From positions 1 to 28,038 of the forward strand of contig JBFMDN010000071.1 in assembly GCA_040753915.1 (NCBI GenBank): a stretch of DNA of 28,038 nucleotides, in the 5' to 3' direction. The translations under genes and the position numbers were made by a program. Shown piece by piece: positions 1 through 7,761 of the stretch; the stretch's first letter is position 1, and the number at the start of each line of letters is the position of its first letter. This DNA is from JBFMDN01 sp040753915 (GTDB lineage: Bacteria > Desulfobacterota > Desulfomonilia > Desulfomonilales > Desulfomonilaceae). The notes under the pieces are model-generated. The model saw only the letters and a program-made list of their open reading frames with translations, was not told the DNA's origin and made no database searches.

Positions 1-130
1 CCCTCACCCCAACCCTCTCCCAGAGGGAGAGGGAGCCGAAAGAATCCCCTCTCCCCCGCTTCGGGGGAGAGGGTCAGGGTGAGGGGGTGTGCCACGATTA
101 TTACGGACTGCCGGCTTTTGAGACACTTTC
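1..130. repeat. MITE-like dispersed element, copy A (partial)
   Basis: This is the end of a dispersed palindromic element cut by the left window edge. It has a G/C-rich core of complementary ccctc/gaggg blocks, a unique arm containing tgccacgattattacgg, and a terminus ttttgagacactttc at 116-130. The same arm and terminus occur inverted in the copies at 13847-14042 and 17231-17432, where both ends can be seen. It lies just past the stop codon of the polyferredoxin gene. Confidence 0.75.
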
Positions 131-196
131 TGCAGGCCACCCCATTCTCGAAGTACACTTCGTTGGTATTTCAGTGGAAACCTTTGCCCCGCTGCG

Positions 197-625
197 TTAC
201 GCGGATTTCCTCGCTTGCTCAGGGGTGAACGTCTGCACCGCGTGCACGGGACAGGCTTGCTCGCACAGACTGCAGCCCACACACGCTTTCGGATCGTACA
301 GGCCGGCTATATATTCGCCGTCGACCTCGTACATGCCGAGAGCGCCGAAGGGACAGACTGCTACGCACACCTCGCACCCGACGCAATCCTCTTTCCACAC
401 GTACGGTTTTGGCCAGTCGGCCCGTTTGATTCTCGGAGGTGTATTGCCTTCAGGGTCGCGAATTGCGCCGTACGGGCAGGCTCTGCCGCACACTCCGCAT
501 TCGATGCACCGTGTTACGTCGATGGAGTGCGGCTCCTTTTTCGGGCCGCTGGCTGCTCTCGTGGGACAGGACCGGGCGCAGGTGTCGCACCCTTTGCACT
601 CTTCTTGTACGATTCGGTAGGGCAT
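197..625 (-). CDS. Polyferredoxin with four [4Fe-4S] motifs
   Basis: A 142-residue cytoplasmic electron carrier. Four CxxCxxCxxxCP motifs are visible: Cys10/13/16/20, 40/43/46/50, 81/84/87/91 and 115/118/121/125. They form two bacterial-ferredoxin pairs joined by a basic, Pro-rich linker at about residues 55-78. There is no signal peptide or membrane segment. The start at 625 is chosen because AAGGAG lies about eight bases upstream and the first motif follows at once; the reading frame stays open further upstream, but that stretch has no ferredoxin features. Proteins of this type usually serve as the electron-transfer subunit of oxidoreductases in anaerobes, but no catalytic partner gene lies in view (the left neighbour is outside the window), so its redox partner is unknown. 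It is divergent from the GH57 gene. Confidence 0.9.
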   Translation of the reverse strand: MPYRIVQEECKGCDTCARSCPTRAASGPKKEPHSIDVTRCIECGVCGRACPYGAIRDPEGNTPPRIKRADWPKPYVWKEDCVGCEVCVAVCPFGALGMYEVDGEYIAGLYDPKACVGCSLCEQACPVHAVQTFTPEQARKSA

Positions 626-999
626 TGATATCGCTCCTTGCCTGAGATTTTCCCTCTGTGCTCGTGGGTCTCTTCGCGAATTCGTATGGACGGGCTTGCT
701 AGGATAGCGGCATGGCCCCGAACTGTCAAGAATTGTTCGGGAACAGGATGAGCCTTTCCACACGCCTAGGGAAAAATCGTCTTTTCGAGGAAAACGCGAA
801 TGTCTGCTCGCGTGGAAGCTTCCCACTTGACCCTTTCCAACGAGATGGATATGTTCATCTCGCATCAAAACGGCCCCTTCATGGCGCGAAGAAGCCAGCA
901 GGGGTTCCTACGCTGCCAGGGACCGGACAGATGATCCGATGTCCGACAGAGCGCGGCTCGCAAACCATTGTGCCTGGATCGGAAATCCTTTGAACCGAG
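626..999. other. Intergenic region between divergent genes
   Basis: This is the 374-bp space between the divergent polyferredoxin and GH57 genes. It must hold promoters for both directions, but I see no convincing -35/-10 pair, riboswitch or repeat. The short ORFs crossing it have no recognisable protein features. Confidence 0.5.
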
Positions 1000-3414
1000 A
1001 TGTGTGAAATGCCCGCGGAGAGACGTCGATACATTTGCATTCATGGTCACTTCTATCAGCCTCCTCGAGAGAATCCCTGGTTGGAGGCGATCGAGCGACA
1101 GGAATCCGCTCACCCCTTTCATGACTGGAACGCACGGGTGGCTGAAGAGTGCTATTCTCCCAATGCGCACGCTCGAATTCTTGACGAGCGGGGATGGCTG
1201 AGGAAGACGGTTTGCAACTATGAGCACATAAGTTTCGACTTCGGTCCCACCCTTCTTTCGTGGCTGGAAAAACACGTGCCGGAAACGTATCACTCCATTG
1301 TCGAAGCAGACCGGATTAGTCGAACGGTGCGGTCGGGACACGGCAATGCCATGGCTCAAGCATACAACCACATGATCATGCCGCTGGCATCCAGACGAGA
1401 TAAGATCACGCAAATCGTGTGGGGGATAGAGGATTTTCGATTTCGATTTGGCCGAGATCCTGAGGGCATGTGGCTGCCCGAAACGGCAGTGGATTCAGAA
1501 ACGTTGGACCTGCTCGTTCAGCACGGCATTCGATTCACCGTGCTTGCGCCGCGTCAGGCCCGTCGGTACAGAGCCGCCTCGAAAGATACCTGGGTAACGG
1601 TGGACGGGAGAGAGATCAGCACAACCCAGGCTTATCGATGCACGCTGCGTGGTGGTCGATCCATCGCTCTGTTCTTTTACGACGGTCCAATATCCCAAGC
1701 CATTGCCTTCGAAGGCTTGCTAGAGAGCGGGGAAGCGTTCACGAGCAGGCTGTTGGCCGCATTCTCGACCGAGGATCAGCCTCAGCTTGTCCACGTGGCC
1801 ACTGACGGAGAATCGTACGGACATCATCACAAGTTTGGCGAGATGGCTCTAGCATACTCTCTTGAGAAGCTGCTTCAAGAGAAGTCGATCCATCTGACCA
1901 ATTATGGGGAGTTTCTGGAGAAGCATCCCCCCAACGCAGAGGTGGAATTCGTCGAGAACTCCTCCTGGAGCTGCGCTCATGGAGTGGGTCGCTGGAAAGA
2001 AGACTGTGGCTGCTCCCTTGCCGGTCGGCCTGGATGGAACCAGAAGTGGAGAGCCCCCCTACGGGCGAGTCTGGACCTGATTCGGGACCGCGTTGACTCG
2101 CTGTACGAAAAGGAAAGTGCCAGCCTACTCAAGGAGCCGTGGGGCGCGAGAGACCGTTACATCAGGGTAGTTCTGGCGCGGGAGACGAATCTTACGGATT
2201 TCTTGCGTGAGGAGACGGGAAGAGAGCTGACACCACGGGAGCGGGAGCTCGTTTTGGCACTTCTGGAGATTCAGAGAAATCGGATGCTTATGTACACAAG
2301 CTGCGGGTGGTTCTTCGATGACCTGAGCGGCATCGAAACCCTCCAGGTCCTCGCGTACGCAGCGCGAGTGCTGCAGCTTGCTGAACGGTTCGACCCTGAC
2401 CTTACGAGGGATTTCCTCTCTGAGCTCTCCAGAGCTGTAAGCAATGTCCGGCCGAATCAGCGAGGCGACGAGATCTTCCTCAGCAGGGTGGCTCCGAGGA
2501 AGGCAGATCTTGCGAGAGTAGCTGCGCACGTGGGAATGTTCTGCGTCTTCGATCACGTTCCAGCGAGCCAGCGGTTCTATTGTTACGACATTAGGCCTCT
2601 CGATTTTTCGCGTCATGAATCGGGGGACAATGTCCTCCTCATCGGGCGGATAGAGGTCACAAATTCCATTACCACTGAAAGCCGCGAACTAGCCCTGACG
2701 GTCATATACCTGGGCGGCGTGGATTTCAGGTCATCCGTAGCCGAGCTCGTCGACGGCGACTGGTACTCCCGGATGAAAGAGGCACTTACAGGCGCCTTTT
2801 ATGCGCAGTCGTCCACTGAGCTGATCCGAAAGATGGACTCGTACTTTCCGGGAGAATACTACTCAGTGGGCGATCTGTTTTCCGAGCAGCGGGCGGAGAT
2901 TCTGAAGATCGTTACAGAAGCCATGTATCGGGATCAGGCGGCTCTGTTCGAGGCTTTTTACCGCAAGAATAAGGGCGTCGCAAAGCTCATCATGGATAGG
3001 GCTGAACAAATTCCGGACACCTTCATGGCTGCCGCTGGATTCGTGCTGAATCGCGCACTCGTGAAAGAAGTGGAAAAATTGGCCGAGGGCTACTTTCCAG
3101 AAGGTTTGGAGACCTTGATCAAAGAAGCCAGGTTTTGGAGGATCAGCCTGGACACCAAACGCACCGAGCAACTGATACGCCGTCGAATCATAGAGGCCGT
3201 GAAGCAGATTCACCGCACACCACTCAACAAAGATCTGTACCACGACATCTTCCTGTTCCTGGATCTCTGTCGCGAGCTCGAGATCACCCTGGATCTGGGC
3301 GAGGCACAAATCCGTCTCCTCGAGATCGGTCACGATTTTCGGGAACAGTTTAACGGCGACCTACCACACCTGTTCACGGAGCTTGCGGAAAGACTCGCGG
3401 TACGCCTCAACTAA
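1000..3414 (+). CDS. GH57 family glycoside hydrolase with DUF3536
   Basis: An 804-residue protein of the glycoside hydrolase 57 superfamily (alpha-amylase, 4-alpha-glucanotransferase and branching enzyme relatives). The N-terminal catalytic barrel opens with YICIHGHFYQPPRENPW. It carries a GMWLPETAVD motif at about 156-165, where the family nucleophile Glu is expected (Glu161), and an ATDGESYGHHH motif at about 267-277, where the acid Asp is expected (Asp269). The C-terminal half, from about residue 400, matches the DUF3536 extension as I remember it. There is no signal peptide, so it probably acts on cytoplasmic glycogen-like alpha-glucans; the exact substrate is not known. ATG codons at 1000 and 1009 are both possible starts, and neither has a strong ribosome binding site. 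The 3' end overlaps the DUF2062 gene on the other strand by eight bases. Confidence 0.93.
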   Translation: MCEMPAERRRYICIHGHFYQPPRENPWLEAIERQESAHPFHDWNARVAEECYSPNAHARILDERGWLRKTVCNYEHISFDFGPTLLSWLEKHVPETYHSIVEADRISRTVRSGHGNAMAQAYNHMIMPLASRRDKITQIVWGIEDFRFRFGRDPEGMWLPETAVDSETLDLLVQHGIRFTVLAPRQARRYRAASKDTWVTVDGREISTTQAYRCTLRGGRSIALFFYDGPISQAIAFEGLLESGEAFTSRLLAAFSTEDQPQLVHVATDGESYGHHHKFGEMALAYSLEKLLQEKSIHLTNYGEFLEKHPPNAEVEFVENSSWSCAHGVGRWKEDCGCSLAGRPGWNQKWRAPLRASLDLIRDRVDSLYEKESASLLKEPWGARDRYIRVVLARETNLTDFLREETGRELTPRERELVLALLEIQRNRMLMYTSCGWFFDDLSGIETLQVLAYAARVLQLAERFDPDLTRDFLSELSRAVSNVRPNQRGDEIFLSRVAPRKADLARVAAHVGMFCVFDHVPASQRFYCYDIRPLDFSRHESGDNVLLIGRIEVTNSITTESRELALTVIYLGGVDFRSSVAELVDGDWYSRMKEALTGAFYAQSSTELIRKMDSYFPGEYYSVGDLFSEQRAEILKIVTEAMYRDQAALFEAFYRKNKGVAKLIMDRAEQIPDTFMAAAGFVLNRALVKEVEKLAEGYFPEGLETLIKEARFWRISLDTKRTEQLIRRRIIEAVKQIHRTPLNKDLYHDIFLFLDLCRELEITLDLGEAQIRLLEIGHDFREQFNGDLPHLFTELAERLAVRLN

Positions 3415-3946
3415 TTTCATCTCCACGAGCGACCCGGCGCCGCGTCTGGATGCGGTATGTAACCACATATCCAATAACGGAGAGGGGAATTGCTACGACA
3501 GTAGCTCCGATGGCCCACCGTTCGAGAATCTCCAGGTCCAAAAGCAAGAATTCTTTCACTCCGGCCAGGAAATGGTCCGCATGAAGAATGGGTTCCAGAA
3601 CCTGACGGAACGCCTCAATGCTGACTGTCCCGGAATCGTTGAGAAAAAGGGCGCCGAGGTAGTAGTATGCCCAGTACAAAGGCACGACTGTGAAGGGGTT
3701 CACGACCCACGTGACCGCAAAAGCGAGCCCCACATTGTACCTCACCAGAGATCTCAACATCGCGAGCGCCAGAGTATGGGTGCCTACCGGAAGGCCTAGG
3801 GCCACCAGCAATCCTACTCCCACTCCCCGGGCATCCACCTTTGGAGGGTTGCCGGAGATGCTGAGCGCCTGCAGGACGTACCGCTGAACGACTCCCCCGG
3901 GCGGGGGCTTTTCCTCTTGCACCGATTTTTCGTCTTTCGTATGCAA
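3407..3946 (-). CDS. DUF2062 domain membrane protein
   Basis: A 179-residue inner-membrane protein. The pattern GVGLLVALGLPVGTHT, then a second segment ending VTWVVNPFTVVPLYWAYYYLG, is typical of DUF2062 proteins; a third helix near the C-terminus (TVVAIPLSVIGYVVTY) precedes a basic tail. The family has no established biochemical function. I chose a TTG start at 3946 because GGAGG lies eight bases upstream. An in-frame ATG at 4009 lacks a ribosome binding site, and the frame stays open to 4219, but a plus-strand terminator hairpin at 4045-4066 sits inside that extension. The stop overlaps the GH57 stop (convergent pair). Confidence 0.8.
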   Translation of the reverse strand: MHTKDEKSVQEEKPPPGGVVQRYVLQALSISGNPPKVDARGVGVGLLVALGLPVGTHTLALAMLRSLVRYNVGLAFAVTWVVNPFTVVPLYWAYYYLGALFLNDSGTVSIEAFRQVLEPILHADHFLAGVKEFLLLDLEILERWAIGATVVAIPLSVIGYVVTYRIQTRRRVARGDEIS

Positions 3947-4481
3947 CGCCCTTCCCTCCCGACTGCCTCCCAGGGGCTCCTTGTTGAGCGAAAGAATCCC
4001 CGAGCCCATCAAAAGGACTATAATACTTCTCAATACTGTTTTGCATCGTCTGTGAGACGATTTTTTCCCACAAGGCTCTGTATGTCTCCCTGTCACGCCT
4101 GGGCTCTCTTGGAATGGCAGAGACCCGTGACATAATGGGAGGCCGGAAACAAGTAGATTCGTTATTTCCAGTGCGTCTGTTAGCGCTAGCCGCACCGAGG
4201 ATGGGGACTTGGAAACCAAGAGGCTACCTGAGTCACTGGTGTCGATCGGTCGTTTTCAATTGCTATTCTTTTCAGACGCTGGCAGACTCTATCTCGCGGG
4301 GCAGGGGATGTTAACAGAGTACTGGTCTCGGACCGATCTTCGACGCATGATGAAGTGTCTTAGAAACAGACATGGTGCAGTGTTGTGGTCTTGGCTTCTT
4401 CAGACCTGCTTCTGGAAAGCTCCGCGTGTTCGGGAGGGGACCTGGCTGGTTGTTCGAGGTTATTGCGAAGGGATTCGGAAG
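3947..4481. other. Intergenic region upstream of hicB
   Basis: This space lies between the DUF2062 gene and hicB. It holds a plus-strand terminator (4045-4066), a perfect TATAAT at 4019-4024 with no clear -35, and a short plus-strand ORF ending on the hicB start (4372-4485). The hicB frame is open back to 4209 but shows no conserved protein in that extension. Confidence 0.5.
4045..4066 (+). terminator. Rho-independent terminator
   Basis: A seven-base-pair stem, ATCGTCT/AGACGAT, closes a GTG loop and runs directly into TTTTTT. It reads on the plus strand, so it can end GH57 transcription about 630 bases past that gene, after antisense passage through the DUF2062 gene, and insulate the hicBA genes. 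Confidence 0.7.
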
Positions 4482-4485
4482 ATGA
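4372..4485 (+). other. Possible leader ORF coupled to hicB
   Basis: An ATG-initiated frame of 37 codons whose TGA overlaps the hicB ATG as ATGA. The peptide is Gly- and aromatic-rich (for example GRGPGWLFEVIAKGFGR) and I do not recognise it. Its ribosome binding site is weak. It could be a coupled leader, a decayed gene end, or chance. Confidence 0.25.
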
Positions 4486-4787
4486 GACTTGAGGTGACGG
4501 CTGAGCTGTTTCCGGAAGGCTCCGTTATTGTGGCTTATGCGAGAGCACTGGATCTTGCAAGTTGTGGCAAGACGCAAAATGAAGCGCTTCATGCCTTAAT
4601 GGAAGCCCTCCGGCTTTTCTTATCGGTGTCGCAGAAAAGAGGAACGCTCGACCGAATCTTAGTCGACAGCGGGTTTGTTCTTCAAGGGGACCTGTGGCGC
4701 GTGCCGACCGAAACCGAAGTGTGGACATCTGACACCCAGGTACCGCTGGACGACAGTAGCCGGCGCTTGGCTTGCGTAGAGATCTAG
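4482..4787 (+). CDS. hicB: HicB family antitoxin
   Basis: A 101-residue protein with the HicB/UPF0150 fold pattern: a short beta strand (LEVTAELFPEGSVIVAYARAL), then LASCGKTQNEALHALMEALRLFL, then a tail. It should bind and neutralise the HicA mRNA-cleaving toxin encoded next. I see no obvious C-terminal ribbon-helix-helix or HTH DNA-binding domain, so autoregulation is uncertain. The start at 4482 is preferred because the conserved domain begins there and a purine-rich GAAGG lies upstream; the frame is open further back without homology. The antitoxin comes first, whereas the classical E. coli order is hicA-hicB. The stop is two bases before the preferred hicA start. Confidence 0.8.
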   Translation: MRLEVTAELFPEGSVIVAYARALDLASCGKTQNEALHALMEALRLFLSVSQKRGTLDRILVDSGFVLQGDLWRVPTETEVWTSDTQVPLDDSSRRLACVEI

Positions 4788-4789
4788 TC

Positions 4790-5023
4790 TTGGGTGGCCT
4801 GAACGGCATCCATTGGAAGGAGTTGGAACACGTCCTCGTACAAAATGGCTTTAAGTTTGAAAGACAACAAGGCGACCATAGGGCATATGTCAAGGAGGGT
4901 GTATTGCGTCCCGTGATAATCCCTATGTATGATGACTTGCCCGCATTCATTGTGAAAAGATGTCTTAACACTGCTGGAATTACAAGGAGAGAGTGCCTAC
5001 GCCTTCTCGGACGAGAAAACTGA
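4790..5023 (+). CDS. hicA: HicA family mRNA interferase toxin
   Basis: A 77-residue HicA-type toxin with a double-stranded-RNA-binding-like fold. Visible hallmarks are WKELEHVLVQNGFKFERQ, then GDHRAYVK with the catalytic His of the family, then PMYDDLPAFIVKRCLNTAGI. It is expected to cleave mRNA on ribosomes when HicB is lost. The start is uncertain. TTG at 4790 gives LGGLNGIHWKEL, the N-terminus I would expect for the family, and a purine-rich AGAGA lies seven bases before it. TTG at 4772 would overlap hicB by 16 bases. No ATG fits. Confidence 0.82.
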   Translation: MGGLNGIHWKELEHVLVQNGFKFERQQGDHRAYVKEGVLRPVIIPMYDDLPAFIVKRCLNTAGITRRECLRLLGREN

Positions 5024-5124
5024 CGGCCAGACAGTTGCCTTTTTCTCCAGGTGCGCGAACCCTGCGTGGTCCATGTGTTACATCTTCGTCCGGGACGGCT
5101 GGGGCTCGGGCAAAGGAGGTCGCA

Positions 5125-5637
5125 ATGAAAGAGAAGCTCGAATTGGTTCAGGGCGACATCACACAAATGGATGTCGATGCGATCGTCAACGCTGCAAACA
5201 AGAGCCTTCTCGGAGGCGGCGGAGTGGACGGGGCCATCCACAGGGCCGCGGGTCCGGATCTTCTTGCTGAATGCCGGACTCTGGGCGGATGCGACACAGG
5301 GGACGCGAAGATCACACGAGGGTACAATCTCAAAGCGCGCCACGTGATTCACACGGTCGGGCCGATCTACCGGGGCGGGAGCACCGGAGAACCCCGGCTT
5401 CTGGAAAGCTGCTACCGGAGATGCTTCGAAGTCGCCCACGAAAACGGGTTAAAGTCTCTGGCATTTCCTTCCATAAGCACGGGTGCCTACGGGTATCCCA
5501 TCGAGCTGGCTGCCAGGATCGCCCTAAGCACATCGCTGGCGCAACTCCAGCGTTTTCCCGAAATTACACGAGTCGTATTTGTCCTGTTTTCACCAGCAGA
5601 TCTGGAGGTGTACCGGCGGCACCTGGCGGAGGTGTAA
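5125..5637 (+). CDS. Macrodomain protein, O-acetyl-ADP-ribose deacetylase-like
   Basis: A 170-residue single macrodomain of the YmdB/MacroD type. Diagnostic motifs are DAIVNAANKSLLGGGGVDGA near residues 16-35, which binds ADP-ribose and carries the catalytic Asn/Asp region, and FPSISTGAYGYP near residue 115. Proteins of this family hydrolyse O-acetyl-ADP-ribose and remove mono-ADP-ribose from protein side chains. The start at 5125 is well supported by a near-perfect AAAGGAGGT. It lies about 100 bases after hicA on the same strand, so co-transcription is possible, though no functional link is shown. Confidence 0.93.
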   Translation: MKEKLELVQGDITQMDVDAIVNAANKSLLGGGGVDGAIHRAAGPDLLAECRTLGGCDTGDAKITRGYNLKARHVIHTVGPIYRGGSTGEPRLLESCYRRCFEVAHENGLKSLAFPSISTGAYGYPIELAARIALSTSLAQLQRFPEITRVVFVLFSPADLEVYRRHLAEV

Positions 5638-5721
5638 CGCCAGAGCATACCCATCTCGGGAATTGGGGGTCGGTACGTCACTTCGTAAACTGGATTCCGT
5701 GTTCGCTTCACCTCTGAGTGG

Positions 5722-5771
5722 GACGGGCATCTTGCCCGTCATCCTTCTCAAGAGACGGGCGAGACGCCCGT
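5722..5771. repeat. Twin REP-like hairpins
   Basis: Two short palindromes stand side by side: GACGGGCA/TGCCCGTC with a three-base loop (5722-5740) and ACGGGCG/CGCCCGT with loop AGA (5755-5771). The second, with its flank ttctcaa and trailing ttct, recurs at 27385-27418. The rest of the 285-bp gap from 5638 to 5922 shows no gene. Confidence 0.7.
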
Positions 5772-5922
5772 TCTACCGAATCCATCGGAGGCATGCCACC
5801 GTCCAAAGAGGGGAGACACCCATCGCCATCACCACCGAGCTATTTGCAGAATGGCCCATTCAGTAAGCATCCAGACTGCGCGAGTTGCGAAATGCGCTCC
5901 CTCCAACGGCCGGGAAAGGACG

Positions 5923-6180
5923 TCAATCGATCGGTATCTTCGAGGCGGATCTCCGCTCACGCGCCCGGTCCGGGTTGTCCTCAGCGCTTGTCCCGAGAAT
6001 AACGGTCGAAATCCCTTTCTGGAATTCTTCCATTCCCCGTTTGAAATGGACTGCCCCTGCCACGAGATCCGAAGGTCTGGGGCAGAGTCTCTTCACGAGC
6101 ACAGCGGTGCCCGCAGCGGCAAGAAAAGCCACCGATCCCACCTTGATCAAATAGAGCAGCGGATTCATGCGATCCCTCAT
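5923..6180 (-). CDS. Small membrane protein coupled to ArsA-like ATPase
   Basis: An 85-residue protein I do not recognise. It has one predicted membrane helix near the N-terminus (LIKVGSVAFLAAAGTAVLVK), followed by a basic, soluble region with VHFKRGMEEFQKGISTVILG and a charged tail. Its ATG overlaps the stop of the ArsA-like gene as ATGA, and AAAAGGGA is placed just upstream, so translation is probably coupled. That tight coupling is the main evidence that it is a real gene. It might be a membrane partner or docking factor for the ATPase, but this is inference. Confidence 0.65.
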   Translation of the reverse strand: MRDRMNPLLYLIKVGSVAFLAAAGTAVLVKRLCPRPSDLVAGAVHFKRGMEEFQKGISTVILGTSAEDNPDRARERRSASKIPID

Positions 6181-7385
6181 ATGGTTCCCTTTTCCGGAAA
6201 TCTGACGCTGAGAACGTTCTCGTTCAATGATGCCTTGGCGGGCTTCAGGGTCGCAAGCACGCGAGGCAGATACACGTGTCGTTTGAACGATCCTATTCGA
6301 ACCACCAGGTCCGTCTCCTCCTTGAATAGGTCTACATATTCCTTTGTAACAAAGGGCAGCTTGATCTTGAGGTTGTATCCTCCGTCCTCCTCGTCGACGG
6401 AATATATCGCCTCTCGATGAAAGACGGACGATGGGTCGGCGTCATCGTAGATGAGACTCCCCAGCTCTGCAAGCCGATCTGCCCCCACTACTTCGTCTCT
6501 GAGAATTGGCACGGTACGAACCGGAATCGGGTCGAAAATGGCGCGGATCTGTTCCAACCCCCTCTGCTGACTGGCTACCCATTGTCGGAAGTACTCGTCT
6601 TGGATAGAGTCCGGAAAGAGCCTGTTCACGACGATGGTGTCCACTACCAGCCCGTAGAGACAGAAATACATGAACGCTCGCTGCGTCTCACGGATCACCA
6701 TTCGTTCCGCGTTGGTGACCAGCCTCACGGACGTTATGTCCTTATTGAGCAAGACCTCGTCAACTCCGTCCAGTCTGAGAAAGAGATCTCTCAAAGAAGC
6801 GAAGTAACTATCCTCAGGGACGGGTATGTCTGTCAGCTTCTTGGCAATTGGCCGAGCGATTCTCATGAGGTTTCGCTCAAGCGAAAAAATTTTCTTCATG
6901 TACCAATCGAGGGTAGAGGGCATGCCGATGAATCGCAGCGATTCTCCCGTCGGAGCACAATCGACGATGATGACGTCGTACGTTCGTCTGCGATAGTACT
7001 GATTGATGTATAGAAGGCTGATCACGTCTTCCATTCCGGGAATCACCGCCAGCTCTTCGGCCAGGACGTTCTTGATTCCGCTGGAGCCGAAGATGGCTGC
7101 CAGGTAACCGGAAACTTCCCCCCAATGCCGGTCAAGCTCTTCCTGGATGTCCACCTCCTGAATCCAGAGGTTTTTCATGACATTGCGCGCCTCACCCCGG
7201 TTGTGGTCGTGAAGATCCACATCCAGTTGGAACGCGTCGGAAAGACTGTGGGCAATGTCTATGGAAATCACGATTGTCTTGAGTCCCATTTGGGCGCATC
7301 GTACCCCTGTGGCCGAAGCAACCGTTGTCTTCCCCACTCCACCTTTTCCGGAAAAAACAATAATTCTCGGGTGGTCTTTCTTCAC
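6177..7385 (-). CDS. ArsA/Get3-family ATPase with C-terminal HSP20-like domain
   Basis: A 402-residue soluble ATPase of the deviant-Walker (SIMIBI) class. It shows the P-loop GKGGVGKTT at 13-21 with signature lysine Lys14, SIDIAHSLSDAF at 41-52 (the usual DPAH Pro is Ile here), and DCAPTGES at 142-149. From about residue 318 the chain ends in a beta-rich segment like the ArsA HSP20-like domain (YNLKIKLPFV, VVRIGSFKRHVYLP). It has a single nucleotide domain rather than the tandem pair of plasmid ArsA, and no arsB, arsR or arsD is nearby. A Get3-like protein-targeting or other dimeric ATPase role is therefore as likely as arsenite export. It is first in a two-gene unit with the small membrane protein. 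Confidence 0.88.
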   Translation of the reverse strand: MKKDHPRIIVFSGKGGVGKTTVASATGVRCAQMGLKTIVISIDIAHSLSDAFQLDVDLHDHNRGEARNVMKNLWIQEVDIQEELDRHWGEVSGYLAAIFGSSGIKNVLAEELAVIPGMEDVISLLYINQYYRRRTYDVIIVDCAPTGESLRFIGMPSTLDWYMKKIFSLERNLMRIARPIAKKLTDIPVPEDSYFASLRDLFLRLDGVDEVLLNKDITSVRLVTNAERMVIRETQRAFMYFCLYGLVVDTIVVNRLFPDSIQDEYFRQWVASQQRGLEQIRAIFDPIPVRTVPILRDEVVGADRLAELGSLIYDDADPSSVFHREAIYSVDEEDGGYNLKIKLPFVTKEYVDLFKEETDLVVRIGSFKRHVYLPRVLATLKPAKASLNENVLSVRFPEKGTI

Positions 7386-7761
7386 TCTCTCCTCCCTGTC
7401 GCCTCAGTAGCCCAGTGAACGACAGCGCTCTGCCTCGAGCTCGGGAAATCATCCAGCCAGGGCCTCTGTGGGGCAATGCACTGTCAGCCCTCGCTGTTGC
7501 GCGTATTCAGCCTGTGGCGATCAGGACCGATTTCCTTCCGGATTGCCAAGTCCTGAACGGAACCGCTCCAGGAGATCTTAACCATACCCGAACGAGACCG
7601 AGAAATAAAGGCCCGTTGCAAAAGGCACCCTTACTCCATCGAAGTTTCGGAACAAAGACCGGCAACTTTGAGACCAATTTTCTGCGCCGTCGTGTTATGT
7701 ATTGTGCACCCGTGGAGCAGAACACAAGATCGGATCATAGTGCGTAGCGACATTGAAGACG
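7386..7761. other. Intergenic region between divergent genes
   Basis: A 376-bp space between the divergent ArsA-like and methyltransferase genes. No repeat, hairpin or convincing promoter pair stands out, and the small ORFs crossing it are not protein-like. Confidence 0.45.

Noticed and set aside
87..620. 177-residue plus-strand ORF
   Set aside because: It is antisense to the polyferredoxin; its start lies in the MITE-like repeat.
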